The position numbers were made by a program, and so were the translations under genes. The notes beneath the pieces were generated by a model that saw only the letters and a list, made by a program, of their open reading frames with translations, did no database searches and had not been told where the DNA came from. From Gymnodinialimonas sp. 202GB13-11 (GTDB lineage Bacteria > Pseudomonadota > Alphaproteobacteria > Rhodobacterales > Rhodobacteraceae), in contig NZ_JBFRBH010000001.1 of assembly GCF_040932485.1 (NCBI RefSeq), positions 62,001-126,000 of the forward strand: a stretch of 64,000 bases of DNA, written 5' to 3'. Of this stretch, positions 35,113-45,127 are shown piece after piece (within the stretch, counting starts at the first letter, position 1; every line of letters begins with the position of its first letter).

Positions 35113-36768
35113 ATGGCTGACATCAACGGAACCAATGGCAACGACAGCATCAATGGCACTGTCGATGACGACATCATCAACGGGAATGGCGGGGATGATA
35201 TGATCATCGCCAGCTCCGGCAATGACGTCATTGACGGCGGCGCTTCACGCAATGACGTGTTGGATTATTCTGGTTCAACCACTGGAGTGACGGTAACGAT
35301 ACCAAGCAGTGGTCAGACGGGTTACGTAGTTGGCGGCGACACAGGCTCAGACAGTTTCACAAACGTGGAAATCCTCGAGTTATCGGATCAAGATGACGTA
35401 TTCAAGTCTCTTTCGGGCGTCACGGTTTACCGTCCTTACGTCAACCTAGGTGCCGGTGATGACGAGGTAATTCTGAATAACAATGCCGGGGACTACGACG
35501 GTGGGGACGGTATAGATACGCTGATCAGCCAAGCTGAACTGAACCAGGTCATTGATCTTGAGTCTGGCACAATAGCCAGTTATTTCGGCGCAGGATCGAT
35601 CTCGAACATCGAAAATGTTGTGGCATCAAATGGTGATGTCGAGATCATCGGTTCCTCTGTGGACAATGTTCTCCAAGGTGTCGGCCCAAATAACTTCACT
35701 ATAGGTGGCGGCGACGGCAACGACACGCTCGAAACTCAGACCGGGCGCGATCATTTGGATGGCGGAGACGGGGATGATGTTCTGTCAGCCAACAGTGGAG
35801 ATGACACCCTGATTGGTGGCAGTGGAAATGACTGGCTGCAAGGCGGTGCTGGTCAAGATACCATGTCAGGAGGTCTTGGAGATGATACGTTTTATTTCGT
35901 CGGAGGATCTGGGAACGATGTCATCCAAGATTTCGATCTGGGCGATCATGATGGCGACGGATTTACCAACGATCAACTGGATGTGTCCGGTCTGCTGGAC
36001 GATCAAGGAGATCCCGTCGACGTCTGGGATGTGTCCGTTTCCGGCGCAAGCTCAGATCCTGATGCCGACGCGATCCTCACCTTCACCAATGGCGAGAGCA
36101 TTCGTCTCGTCGGTGTCCACGTTGACGATGTGGACACAGTTCAAGAGCTGAACTCAATCGGCATCCCTTGCTATCTCCGCGGCACCTTCATTCTTACGGA
36201 GAGGGGAGAGGTTGCTGTTGAAGACCTGAAAATCGGTGACCGAGTTGTCGTCGAGAACGGCAACAGTGCTCCAATTCTCTGGCTGGAGTCCACGAAGCTG
36301 ACGGACGATCAATTGGCAGAAAACTCCGATCTCAGGCCCATCAGGATCAAACCGATGGCATTGGGAAACACCAGACCTCTTTTGGTGTCCTCGCAGCATT
36401 GCATCGTTTTGGACTGCAACGGAGAACGTCACTTCGCACGCGCGAAGCATATCGCGCAGCAAAGCTCAATGGCGCATGTTGCATTTGGGAGGTCAGAAGT
36501 TGAGTACTTCCACCTGCTTCTTCCTGAGCACTCGATGATTTGGGCAAATGGGGTCTTGTCCGAGAGCTTTTACCCGGGCCCTTGCGCTCTGCAGATGATA
36601 TCGGCCCAATCGAAACTGAGCTTGCTGGCAGCAACTGGCGCTCAATCGGAACGCGCATTGCAGGAGAGCTACGGTGAACGAGCTTTGCCAGTCATGAAGC
36701 GCGCGCAGATCGGCGCTCATGTGGGCGATAGTTATCAAGCCCACCAACCCCACCAGAGAGTCGCTTGA
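35113..36768 (+). CDS. RTX calcium-binding repeat protein with Hint domain
   Basis: 551 aa, no N-terminal signal, as expected for type I secretion. Ca-binding GGxGxDxL repeats occur at about residues 5-40 (NGNGGDDMI) and 195-260 (GGDGDDVL, GGSGNDWLQGGAGQD, GGLGDDTF). A Hint_2 domain follows from Cys in IPCYLRGTF (about 353) through VEDLKIGDRV to SSQHCIVL. Hint domains can autoprocess. This architecture is common in Rhodobacterales. A second Hint protein lies at 37976 with an AraC regulator between. Confidence 0.92.
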   Translation: MADINGTNGNDSINGTVDDDIINGNGGDDMIIASSGNDVIDGGASRNDVLDYSGSTTGVTVTIPSSGQTGYVVGGDTGSDSFTNVEILELSDQDDVFKSLSGVTVYRPYVNLGAGDDEVILNNNAGDYDGGDGIDTLISQAELNQVIDLESGTIASYFGAGSISNIENVVASNGDVEIIGSSVDNVLQGVGPNNFTIGGGDGNDTLETQTGRDHLDGGDGDDVLSANSGDDTLIGGSGNDWLQGGAGQDTMSGGLGDDTFYFVGGSGNDVIQDFDLGDHDGDGFTNDQLDVSGLLDDQGDPVDVWDVSVSGASSDPDADAILTFTNGESIRLVGVHVDDVDTVQELNSIGIPCYLRGTFILTERGEVAVEDLKIGDRVVVENGNSAPILWLESTKLTDDQLAENSDLRPIRIKPMALGNTRPLLVSSQHCIVLDCNGERHFARAKHIAQQSSMAHVAFGRSEVEYFHLLLPEHSMIWANGVLSESFYPGPCALQMISAQSKLSLLAATGAQSERALQESYGERALPVMKRAQIGAHVGDSYQAHQPHQRVA

Positions 36769-36901
36769 AGACCGTACATGCGGGGCTTCGAACTAGCACA
36801 TATGGTGCGAAGCATACAAATTTCTGAAAGTTGTTCCAGATTTTTCACATTTGTGCCTTAAAGTTGAGCAATAGGCTCGTCCCAAATTAAGGGGCAGGCT
36901 T

Positions 36902-37789
36902 GTGGGTTACGTCATTAAAGGTAAGCAATTTGGACCACCACCACTGGAGCTTTCTGTTTCTAGTGGCGGCGCCACCTTGTTTTATTTGCCGCCGGGCAAC
37001 ATCGATGCTCAAATTGCGGTTGATGATGCGGTTGTGGATTTCAACCAGGCGCGTTGCGAAGCCGTCCGCGCCTGCAACTCCGATCGACCTTCGCGTATTG
37101 TCATGCCGACAGACTCGATGTCCTTTTATCCGGCGGGCACACAGCTATATCTAAATCTCAAAAACCCGCTTCCCGGTCTTATCATGTCGGTAAATGCAGA
37201 GACGCTAGCTAACTGGATTGAACCGCTCAACGTTGATGCGACCTGCGAAACATTTCATGAGTATCGACAAGACTTCGCGGCGGGGCGATTTGCTCAAGCG
37301 GCGATTGAGGAGATCTCGAACTGTTATCATTTCTCTTCAGCGGTAGACACCTTAACGCTGGAAGCTCTTTTGCTAGGGTTCTCTGCGCGGCTATTCTGTC
37401 ATTTCAAGACTATAGCTACGACGAACACCAACGGTCGGGGCAGTATCACTGATCGAAAACGCGACCTGACAGACGAAAAGTTAAAGAAAGCCTGCGACTT
37501 CATTCGCGACAACGTTTCTGATCAAGAATTGAAGGTTGCCCGAGTTGCGGATGCTATTGGGTGGTCCCCGCCTCACTTTGCCGACGTTTTTCGCTCCAGG
37601 CTAGGAAAGTCTCCTTATAAGTTTATCCTGAGCGAGCGCGTAAACTATGCAAAGCAACTTTTGACGTCCACCAATTCATCGCTCAGCGAGGTGGCATATA
37701 TGAGTGGCTTTTCAAATCAAGCGCATATGACGACGACGTTCTCGAAGGTTTTATCCTGTACCCCAGCGAAGATCAGAGCAGATTGCTAG
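36902..37789 (+). CDS. AraC-family transcriptional regulator
   Basis: 295 aa. The N-terminal region is AraC_binding_2-like, and the C-terminal HTH pair spans about residues 195-293 (VARVADAIGWSPPHFADVF; SLSEVAYMSGFSNQAHMTTTF). The start GTG 36902 has AAGGGGC nearby; no better in-frame start fits. It lies between two Hint-domain genes on the same strand and is a candidate regulator of them. Confidence 0.88.
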   Translation: MGYVIKGKQFGPPPLELSVSSGGATLFYLPPGNIDAQIAVDDAVVDFNQARCEAVRACNSDRPSRIVMPTDSMSFYPAGTQLYLNLKNPLPGLIMSVNAETLANWIEPLNVDATCETFHEYRQDFAAGRFAQAAIEEISNCYHFSSAVDTLTLEALLLGFSARLFCHFKTIATTNTNGRGSITDRKRDLTDEKLKKACDFIRDNVSDQELKVARVADAIGWSPPHFADVFRSRLGKSPYKFILSERVNYAKQLLTSTNSSLSEVAYMSGFSNQAHMTTTFSKVLSCTPAKIRADC

Positions 37790-37975
37790 CATCTTTTGTC
37801 TGGCCCAGTGGTGCGCGGCATAGAGGTCGTGACAAGTCCTTCTTGTGTGCCCTTTCTCATAGATGTCATTGACGTCGGCTTCACAGCTTTTTCATTTTTT
37901 CGAACCTATGTTGTCAAAATACAGTGGGATTGTGAGGCAACGGCGGATTTCAGCTGCCGGTTCGCGAGGCAAAGA

Positions 37976-39025
37976 ATGACCAATCTGATCGTAAACGGGT
38001 CCTTTGAGGATACCACCGGACTCACGGAGACTGCCTACGGCTTCACAGGGCAACCGAATGGTTGGACTGACGCAAACGGCAGTGATTTCGAGATCGTGCG
38101 GTCCGGTCATGTCGGGCAAAACGCATCAGATGGTCAGTTCTGGCTGGATTCCGATCAGGTCGGTATGAACATGGACATCTCTCAGGTTGTTGCCGGTGTC
38201 CAAGATGGTCAAAGTTATGATCTCTCATATGATCTTTCTGAGTGGCGGGACAACGGGTCCAATCAGCTGAATGTTTACTGGAATAACACGCTTATTCACA
38301 CGTATTCCGGAGGATCGGGCGATCAGAATTCCTTTGATAGCTTCGAATTCGTCGTTGTCGGCGAGCCCGGTGACAACGTGATCAGGTTCGAGGAGGTAGG
38401 CCCCGTAGACAGTGCTGGTATCGTAATAGACAACGTATCTCTGGTTGCGTCATCCGTTCCTTGCTTCTTGAAAGGTACATTGATCAACACGCCAAGCGGT
38501 CAGCGTTTAGTCGAAGATTTAAGGCCGGGTGATATGGTTTGTACGGCCGACAATGGGTTTCAGTCGATCCAATGGGTCGGTGCGAAGGTACTGAGCAGCC
38601 AGGTTTTGAGGGTTGCAAGCCACTTATTGCCAATAAGAGTCCGAAAAGGTGCAGTAGGAAATGAAGCTGACTTGTTCGTGTCACCTCAACACCGATTGCT
38701 AATGCCAACTTCGAGTTATGATGGCTCAGGAAGGGAGGTCTTGGTAAGCGCTAAGAACCTCTACAAGCAGTTCGGCGGACCGTTCCGCGTAGCGAGAGGG
38801 CGGCGAGAAGTGTCTTACCACCATATTCTTCTCGATAATCACGAAATTATTTGGGCTAATGGTGCAAGAGTTGAAACGATGCTTTTGGGGGAGTGGACAA
38901 TGCGTAGTCTTTTTCACTTTGATATACGGCTAAACGGTCTCCTTAAACTACAAAAAAAACCGATGCATCCTTGTCGGCAGATAGTAAAGCGCCTCCCAAT
39001 CTCATCATTTAGCGTAGCTGCCTAA
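37976..39025 (+). CDS. Hint-domain protein with N-terminal carbohydrate-binding-like domain
   Basis: 349 aa from ATG 37976 (GAGG a few bases upstream); the frame extends further upstream but without a start signal. The N-terminal ~155 residues (NLIVNGSFEDT, PNGWTDANG, IVIDNVSLVA) look like a jelly-roll DUF642/CBM type domain. The Hint_2 domain runs from Cys in SVPCFLKGTL through VEDLRPGDMV and SPQHRLL to EIIWANG. No RTX repeats and no signal are seen. Confidence 0.87.
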   Translation: MTNLIVNGSFEDTTGLTETAYGFTGQPNGWTDANGSDFEIVRSGHVGQNASDGQFWLDSDQVGMNMDISQVVAGVQDGQSYDLSYDLSEWRDNGSNQLNVYWNNTLIHTYSGGSGDQNSFDSFEFVVVGEPGDNVIRFEEVGPVDSAGIVIDNVSLVASSVPCFLKGTLINTPSGQRLVEDLRPGDMVCTADNGFQSIQWVGAKVLSSQVLRVASHLLPIRVRKGAVGNEADLFVSPQHRLLMPTSSYDGSGREVLVSAKNLYKQFGGPFRVARGRREVSYHHILLDNHEIIWANGARVETMLLGEWTMRSLFHFDIRLNGLLKLQKKPMHPCRQIVKRLPISSFSVAA

Positions 39026-39159
39026 AATCAGCGGCTACCAACTCGCGCGGTAGCGCATTGGTGCAGACTTGTATGGACGCGCAGGGCACCTACTGTAAAT
39101 TTCAGAATTTGGGACAGCGGTAGAGTAGATGTCGAAAGATTGGCGCAAGATCCTACGCA

Positions 39160-39839
39160 AACAAAATGACCCTCAAAAGACACGATGGCTGGCGATGTAC
39201 AAAAGGCATGTCGATGCTTTGGGTTTGGCAAATCCAATTTCCATCGCCGGCTCAGAGGTTTTCGAGAACATGGCGACGTCAGGCTAATCAATGCCAATAC
39301 GGTTCCAAAAAAACCGGCAAATCAAATACCGGCTGAGTTCGTTGAGATGGTCCCATACCCTTCGCCGCAATTTCGCAAATGGGTTGATCAAGGTCGTTAT
39401 ATACCTGCTACGTTACCACAACCAAAATTTTGGAAATTGGATAATGCATTCTTACGCGCAATGGCTTCAACCGGCTCCCGAGGACCTGCGGATGCTCAAG
39501 CTTCAAACCAACCAGTCTCAGAAGCGGCTGCCAAGACACCACATTCCGGTCGACGTTAAGCAGCTGACATTGAAAGGCAGAGTTGGCCATCACGTGCGTT
39601 AGTTTAAGTGCACTGTGATTAACGACGCAACCAGAGTTCGCGCTCTTTAGGTTTGCAAAGCGATGCACTCACGCCAGCACGATTGACTTCATTAACCATT
39701 CATCCAAACATTCGTGAGATCCGAACCCATTGGACCGTGAGTTTCGGACGAAGTCCCATTTTCATGTCGAGGTTAAGGTCGTCAGGCATGCCCAAATGAG
39801 GCCCGGCAAGCCATAATTGAAGGGCGGGGTAGAGCGATC
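39160..39839 (+). pseudogene. IS481-family transposase remnant, 5' part
   Basis: Pieces in successive frames give ACRCFGFGKSNFHRRLRGF, then HHIPVDVKQLTLKG, VINDATRVRAL, ASTIDFIN and EFRTKSHFHVE. These are, in order, the HTH and DDE-core segments of IS481 transposases. Several frameshifts and stops make it inactive. The last codons, VERS, are cut exactly by the IS3 element that follows and resume after it. Confidence 0.8.
39835..39839. repeat. Target-site duplication, left copy (CGATC)
   Basis: CGATC directly before the left inverted repeat of the IS3 element, repeated at 40996-41000. Confidence 0.8.
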
Positions 39840-39865
39840 TGACCTGCTCCCCTCAGGGTCCGCGT

Positions 39866-40641
39866 TTATAAGTTGGCTCTGTTTAGGGTCTGGTCCTCTT
39901 CTGACCGATTAACATATTCGAATGGCGTCAGACCAGCGAGGCTGGAGTGAGGCCGGTGGCGCACAAATGGGAACAGGTGTTCGTTTAGGCATTCTTCGCG
40001 CATCCTGCCGTTGAAGCTTTCGACGAGGCCATTCTGCATGGGCTTTCCGGGCGCGAGATAATGCGAGCCGACTTTACGGTCTTCCTGCCATTTCAGCATC
40101 GCGTTGCTTGTCAGTTCGGTGCCCTTGTCCGAGACCACCAGGCAGGGATAGCCACGCAGTTTGCGATCCGATCTAGTTCGCGGGCGACACGCGCGCCACC
40201 AATGGATGTATCGACCACAGCGGCCAGACATTCTCGACTGAAGTCGTTGATGACGTTCAGCACACGGAACCGCCTTCCGTCTTCCAGCGCATCAGACATG
40301 AAGTCGAGCGACCATCGCTGGTTCGGTCCCTGCAGGATCGCCATAGGCGTCCTGGTGCCCACTGCGCACTTGCGTCCGCCTCGTTTACGAACGGTTAACC
40401 CTTCTTCGCGGTAGAGCTGGTACAGATTATTCCAGTTCACCTCCTAGCCTTCACGCTTCAGCAGCATGTGCAGGCGGCGATAACCGAACCGACGCCGCTC
40501 GGACGCTAGTTCCTTCATCCTGGCGCGCAGCTCCGTGTTCGCTGGACGCTTCGACCTGCGCCGGTAGACCCGCGGATCGATCCCGGCCAACGCACAGGCG
40601 CGGCGTTGATTGTAACCTTTGGTCTTCATGGCCCAGTTCAC
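39866..40641 (-). pseudogene. IS3-family orfB (integrase) with stop, frameshift and deletion
   Basis: HTH_21 and rve domains are recognisable: [51 protein letters not shown] and [21 protein letters not shown] stop codon follows KREG (40442-40444), and a frameshift lies near 40160-40180 (RIAN-versus-KLRGYP). A deletion joins NEHLFPF directly to RPHSSLAGL. The transposase is therefore dead. Confidence 0.85.
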
Positions 40642-40930
40642 AGCATTCCTCCTTGAACCAGGTCTCAGAAGTTTTTCCGAGCATGTCTTTCAGTGTCGCC
40701 ACATCCATCATCTGCTCGGCCAGCATTCTCTTCAGCTTGGCGTTCTCGCTTTCCAGCGTCTTCAACCGACGCGCGTCGGACACTTCCATGCCGCCATACT
40801 TCGACCGCCGCTTGTAGAAAGTCGCATTGCTGATCCCGCGCTTACGGCACAGCTCTTTCGCACCAAGCCCAGCCTGATACTCCTTCAGAATGCCAATGAT
40901 CTGTTCTTCGCTGAAACGGCTTCTCTTCAA
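40451..40930 (-). pseudogene. IS3-family orfA, abnormal 3' end
   Basis: Begins MKRSRFSEEQIIGILKEYQA with the HTH GAKELCRKRGISNATFYKRR and the leucine-zipper-like ESENAKLKRMLAEQMMDV. After DMLGK the normal stop is missed and the frame runs on over orfB to 159 aa, against about 90 usual. This suggests a one-base loss in the A-run at the overlap. Confidence 0.75.
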
Positions 40931-40995
40931 TGTCTGTCTCCTTCGTTGGAGAACAGGCTAACTCTAAATGCCGGACTTTTCAGGGGAGCAGGTCA

Positions 40996-41000
40996 CGATC
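40996..41000. repeat. Target-site duplication, right copy (CGATC)
   Basis: CGATC directly after the right inverted repeat, matching 39835-39839. Confidence 0.8.
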
Positions 41001-41190
41001 ACACCGCGCAGATAAACAGGAGTTCTACCGGCTGCCTGCATACAAAGACGACGTCGGTCTCGAAGCAAAACTGGAACAAGCAAGGGGAAGGCCTTTACCA
41101 ATTCGACTGGCCAGAACGTTCACAACAGACTTACGCCTTACGAGGCCCTACGACAATGGACATCGTAATACCAAAGGTATCCTGCCGGTT
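41001..41190 (+). pseudogene. IS481-family transposase remnant, 3' part
   Basis: Continues the interrupted transposase: HRADKQEFYRLPAYKDDV and then, one frame over, LTPYEALRQW near 41129-41158. This is the conserved C-terminal TPYEAL motif of the family. Together with 39160-39839 nearly the whole ancestral gene is accounted for. Confidence 0.78.
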
Positions 41191-41234
41191 TGTCTAAGGT
41201 GCATTTGAATAGTGTATTCGCGCCGAATGGATTA

Positions 41235-42653
41235 TTAGCCTCGATCCATAGAGAAAAAAATTGTCACCGCGCTTAGGCAAGCCAATGCCACACCGACCCA
41301 AGCTGACAGTGCAAAACCCACGGCAAGATTATCGGCATATGCGATGAGGACCAGTCCAAGTAACGCAGTAGCGATCAGCCCCGCAATTCGTGAAATAGCA
41401 TTGTTGATGCCAGACGCTACCCCCGAGTACCTATCACCAGCGCTTTCGAGGACGGCTGTTGTAAGTGGGGCAACCGATGCCGCCATCCCAAGTGCCAAGA
41501 TGACGAGCGCGGGTAGAATGTCCCTCCAATAGCTGACAGTGTCGGCTGGAACCTGCGCGAACAGCAAGAAACCTGCTCCGACGAGCAGGGATCCTAAAAC
41601 CAGAAGCGCTTTAGTGCCAAATCTCTCAGTCATTACACCGCCAACGCTGCGAGAGAGTAGCCCTAGGATCAGCGGAAATGGGAGGATCGCGGCACCCGCC
41701 GCCGTGGCGCTATACCCCAAGTCTTCGATCAGCACGTAGGGTAGCAAAACCATCAGCCCGCCCAAGGCAGCGTACAGGCAGAACGTCAAGACTGAGAGGC
41801 CTGAAAAGGTCGCATTGGCGAATAGCGCAAGTGGTGTCATGGCACGATCACCCTTGTCCGCTTCGACCTTTAAAAAGGTTAGAAGCGCTGTGATGCCGAA
41901 GCCAAGGGCCGCAATAACGCCAGTGGTCATGCCTCTTTCGGGAGCCGCGATCAGACCCCAGATCAGGGCAAACAGCCCTGCGCACGACAAGGCTGCCCCG
42001 AGCCAATCGAGGGGTGCGGTCTGGTTCTTGCTGGCCAAACTTTCCCTCACAGAACGGTGGGCGACAAGCATGGCATAGAGCGAGATCGGGAATACCGCGA
42101 CAAATGCCCATCGCCAACCTGCGAGATCGACGATAACGCCGCCTGCCAAGGGGGCGACTGCTCCTGCTGCAGCCCCGGCAGCGGCCCAGGTTCCGACTGC
42201 CTGCCCGCGCTCTTTGCCTGAAAAGCCGTCCGCGATGATGGCCAGTGATGTGGGAGCTATCATCGCCGCCCCGATCCCTTCGAGTACGCGACCGGCAAGC
42301 AAAACCGGAAAAGACCACGCTACTGCGCAGAGCATACAAGCGATTGCAAAAACGCCCAGACCGAGCTGAAACACACGTTTTCGACCGTAGTGATCACCCA
42401 GAGCACCACCGATCAGAACGAATGCGCCGAGCGGCAGAAGATAGGCGTTTACGATCCACTGGGCTCCTGTCGGACCAACTTCGAAGTCTGCTTGCATCTG
42501 TGGCAAGGCGACGTTGATGATAGAGCCGACGATAAAGGCGAGACTGGAACCCAAAATTGTGGCGACTAGCGTGCCACGCTTGTCGATATTGTCGCTTACG
42601 TTTTCCGTGGCAATGCCCAGACCCGTGCAGGGTAAGGGAAGTGAACTGCTCAT
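41235..42653 (-). CDS. MFS exporter, DHA2 (EmrB/QacA-like) family
   Basis: 472 aa with about 14 membrane segments. Motif A is GGALGDHYGRKRVF, and motif C in the export helix is AAGAAAGAVAPLAGG. Drug or toxic-compound export is expected. The start ATG 42653 lies 28 bp after a truncated MarR-like gene on the same strand, which probably was its repressor. The gene itself is intact. Confidence 0.93.
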   Translation of the reverse strand: MSSSLPLPCTGLGIATENVSDNIDKRGTLVATILGSSLAFIVGSIINVALPQMQADFEVGPTGAQWIVNAYLLPLGAFVLIGGALGDHYGRKRVFQLGLGVFAIACMLCAVAWSFPVLLAGRVLEGIGAAMIAPTSLAIIADGFSGKERGQAVGTWAAAGAAAGAVAPLAGGVIVDLAGWRWAFVAVFPISLYAMLVAHRSVRESLASKNQTAPLDWLGAALSCAGLFALIWGLIAAPERGMTTGVIAALGFGITALLTFLKVEADKGDRAMTPLALFANATFSGLSVLTFCLYAALGGLMVLLPYVLIEDLGYSATAAGAAILPFPLILGLLSRSVGGVMTERFGTKALLVLGSLLVGAGFLLFAQVPADTVSYWRDILPALVILALGMAASVAPLTTAVLESAGDRYSGVASGINNAISRIAGLIATALLGLVLIAYADNLAVGFALSAWVGVALACLSAVTIFFSMDRG

Positions 42654-42681
42654 GTGCCTATTGCTTTCATCTCGTACGTCA

Positions 42682-42981
42682 TCAGCGTGTCACGGTTCCT
42701 GCATTACCATCAAGACCATTCGGTAATTTCGCCAAAAGTCTTGTCAGCTCAAGTTGTTTATCTTTTGTGACGTCGGCCAGACGCCTCGCAAAGTTTTCGC
42801 TATGCGTCTCGCTATCAATTCGGTAAGGGCGAAGCCGTTGCGCGTCAGAGACCATTGTCTCGCGACGGTCTTTGGCGTCAAGCTCACGCAAAACAGCCCC
42901 GGAAATTTTGAGGCGATCAAGATGTGTTTTCATCCTGCGCGACACAATCTCTGTAACCAAATAGAAGACTGTGGGGTTCAT
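42682..42981 (-). pseudogene. N-terminally truncated MarR-family regulator
   Basis: 99 aa from ATG 42981. The remaining part shows the MarR wing and following helix (SRRMKTHLDRLKISGAVLREL, DAKDRRETMV) and a C-terminal dimer helix (LELTRLLAKLPNGLDG). The first dimerisation helix and part of the HTH are missing or replaced. Its position immediately before the MFS gene fits a marR-exporter operon whose repressor has been damaged. Confidence 0.5.
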
Positions 42982-44470
42982 TGTGCGGGGACCTTCGTAG
43001 CGACTCGGCGTTACCAGCGCGGCAGAGTGACCCCAAAAGTCCGTGACGTGCGCCGTTTTCTGGAGGTAGCCCAAATAAGACAGAGGCTGGGAGAACTTGC
43101 GGGTTGCCTCCGCTGGAGTTGCTGGCGCATCCAATTTTCCGTGTCGGAATTGTATTGTGGTAGATAGCGTCGGTACGGGGTGGGATATGGCCGATGATAG
43201 ACCCGACGGTTCGCTATTCTTTTGTAGGGGTATTTATCACTGCGGCGGCTTCCAAGCTGATCGTTCTCTACACCGCCTAACGATTTGGTGCGTGCTTTCT
43301 CGTGCTGACAATCGCATTTCGTCCGTTTTCTGCCTAAGTGGAAGAGCTTCTCTTGGGAGTTAACGTTACGATGCCTTGTGGGCGAGTGAGGTAGCATCGA
43401 CTTTGACTCGGACAGTTTTCTTAGCCGTGTTTCAGCTTTCTCTGCTGGACGTGTCGGAGTTCCAGATTCTTTTGTTGCACTGCGAGCCGGTATTATTGGC
43501 AATCGGCAACCTGTCTGAACCCTACACAGGTCTGAAGATCTCAGCCCTGACGCCCTTAAGCCTGGAGTATTCACGGCAGCGGCCATCGGCATGCTGGCCA
43601 GGATCTTATTTCCACAATTCTCACCTACAGTTCCATCGGGATCTGGCTCTTTCGCTCTGATCGTTGTTCGAAGTTCCGTCTGTGCGGGCCAACGGCTATT
43701 TTGTTCTTCTTGCAAGAGCAGCGCGGTCCTTTACTATCCAGTTTTCTCGGGTCTATTGGGCTTTTTCAGACGTACCGGTGGCGACTCTTCCGCTTGACGA
43801 AGGTGTGCACTTGGTAGGAAAATCGTGGTCGCATTCTTTATTACTAGGATCGCCCCTGCGGCCTGGAACGGTCTGCAGAGTGAGCACTGATCGCTGCACC
43901 CTTCACTATACCATTTAGTACGCGCCGGCCTGATGCATTAGCGTTACCTTTGAGGGAAATCCGGATGACAATGAGCACCTCGATACCCGATTCGAAACTG
44001 GAACTTCCTCGTTCGGATTGGCGACGCGGTAAAACGGCGCGGCGAAATTGAATTTCGCACGCGCTGCGCGAACGCTGCTACCTGGCAAATCTGTGGAACT
44101 CACGCCTTGCATGTCTACTGTGCAAGAAACCATGTTGGAGACTTAGCAGAATAAAACAGATAACACCAAGTGGCTCGCTTTTGGCAGTTTTGTCAGTGTC
44201 GTTTAGACTGACAGCGATGCCACAACAGAGTGCGGTCTTTGCATTGAGACCGAGACCATGGCGGACGAGACAGGTTACGACAACTGGCCGAATATGAAGA
44301 CAGCAAAGTATGCTAGGATGGAAGATGGGTTTTTTGGCACCGGCTCATTCACTAACTCTGGCTGTCCGACGACGAAATTCGCGGTGACGCCATCCACTAT
44401 GGGGCGGAATTGAAGGCCGATGACCACCAAAGATAGACATCTTCCAAAGCCCAAACAAAAGGAAAAAACG
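42982..44470. other. Long stretch without a supported gene
   Basis: Several short frames exist on both strands (for example minus 43011-43715 and plus 43376-43800), but their translations lack family motifs and start signals. Some plus-strand pieces near 43560-43640 (FTAAAIGMLARILFPQFSP) look like old coding sequence with a shifted frame; the family was not recognised. The end carries AAGGA for the GST gene. Confidence 0.35.
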
Positions 44471-45100
44471 ATGCCAACACTCTATACGATGCCGGGAACC
44501 TGTTCGCTTGCCCCGAACATCGCGGTGGCGTGGGAAGGGGCAGATATCAAAATCCATAATCTGAAGCGTGGAGAGCATAAAGAGGCTGACTACCTCGCCA
44601 TTAATCCGCGCGGTCAGGTCCCGGCCGTCAAATTCAATGACGGTGATGTGCTGACCGAAGCGGTGGCCATCCTCCATTGGATCGGCGGTTTGAATGCCGA
44701 CGATGGATTCGAGGCTGACTCGGCGTTGGCTCGAAAGGAACTGGAGGCGCTGTCTTACATGTCCAGCGAAGTGCATGCCACTTATGGCCCACATTTCGCA
44801 CCGCAAGGATTTGCGGAAAGCGATCCTGCGCAGGATGAGGTGAAGGAAAAAACCTACGCGAAACTTGCCGATCATTACACCAGGATGGATGAGACATTGG
44901 CCGCCAGCGATGGTGACTGGTATCTGGGACACCGTAGTTTTGCGGATGCCTATCTCTATGTTCTGACCCGTTGGATCGACATGACGCCATTGTCGATCAG
45001 CAATTTTCCGTCGCTGGAAGCGCATCGCGACATGATGGACAGGGACGAAGGCGTTCAGACGGCGTTGAGCCGCCAGAACATGAAGCCGATCAACCCATAG
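44471..45100 (+). CDS. Glutathione S-transferase
   Basis: 209 aa. ATG 44471 follows AAGGA and begins the thioredoxin-like domain (MPTLYTMPGTCSLAPNIAV, RGQVPAVKFNDGDVLTEAVA), then the helical domain (WYLGHRSFADAYLYV). This matches bacterial beta-like GSTs. It conjugates glutathione to electrophiles and lies convergent with the quinone-detoxification genes, which fits a shared stress role. The extra codons upstream of 44471 lack a ribosome binding site. Confidence 0.92.
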   Translation: MPTLYTMPGTCSLAPNIAVAWEGADIKIHNLKRGEHKEADYLAINPRGQVPAVKFNDGDVLTEAVAILHWIGGLNADDGFEADSALARKELEALSYMSSEVHATYGPHFAPQGFAESDPAQDEVKEKTYAKLADHYTRMDETLAASDGDWYLGHRSFADAYLYVLTRWIDMTPLSISNFPSLEAHRDMMDRDEGVQTALSRQNMKPINP

Positions 45101-45127
45101 GCTGATTTCACGCGAAGGCCGCCATCC

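Larger units (their letters stand above)
39840..40995 (-). mobile_element. IS3-family insertion sequence, inactivated
   Basis: 1156 bp bounded by inverted repeats TGACCTGCTCCCCT at 39840-39853 and its reverse complement at 40982-40995, flanked by the 5-bp duplication CGATC. Genes read on the minus strand: orfA then orfB. It is inserted in the IS481 remnant. Removing it with one CGATC copy restores the frame ERSHRADKQEFYR of that transposase. Confidence 0.88.

Noticed and set aside
35113-35950. Repetitive DNA that could be taken for a tandem repeat array
   Set aside because: It encodes RTX nonapeptide-type repeats in one open frame; the spacing and variation are those of a coding repeat, not a CRISPR or satellite.
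36780-36820. Weak hairpin after the RTX-Hint gene as a terminator
   Set aside because: The arms are only 6 bp with a long loop and no T-run.
43011-43715. Open frame of 234 codons on the minus strand
   Set aside because: No start signal, no family motif and a translation rich in Arg/Ser/Pro without secondary-structure pattern; treated as a chance frame.
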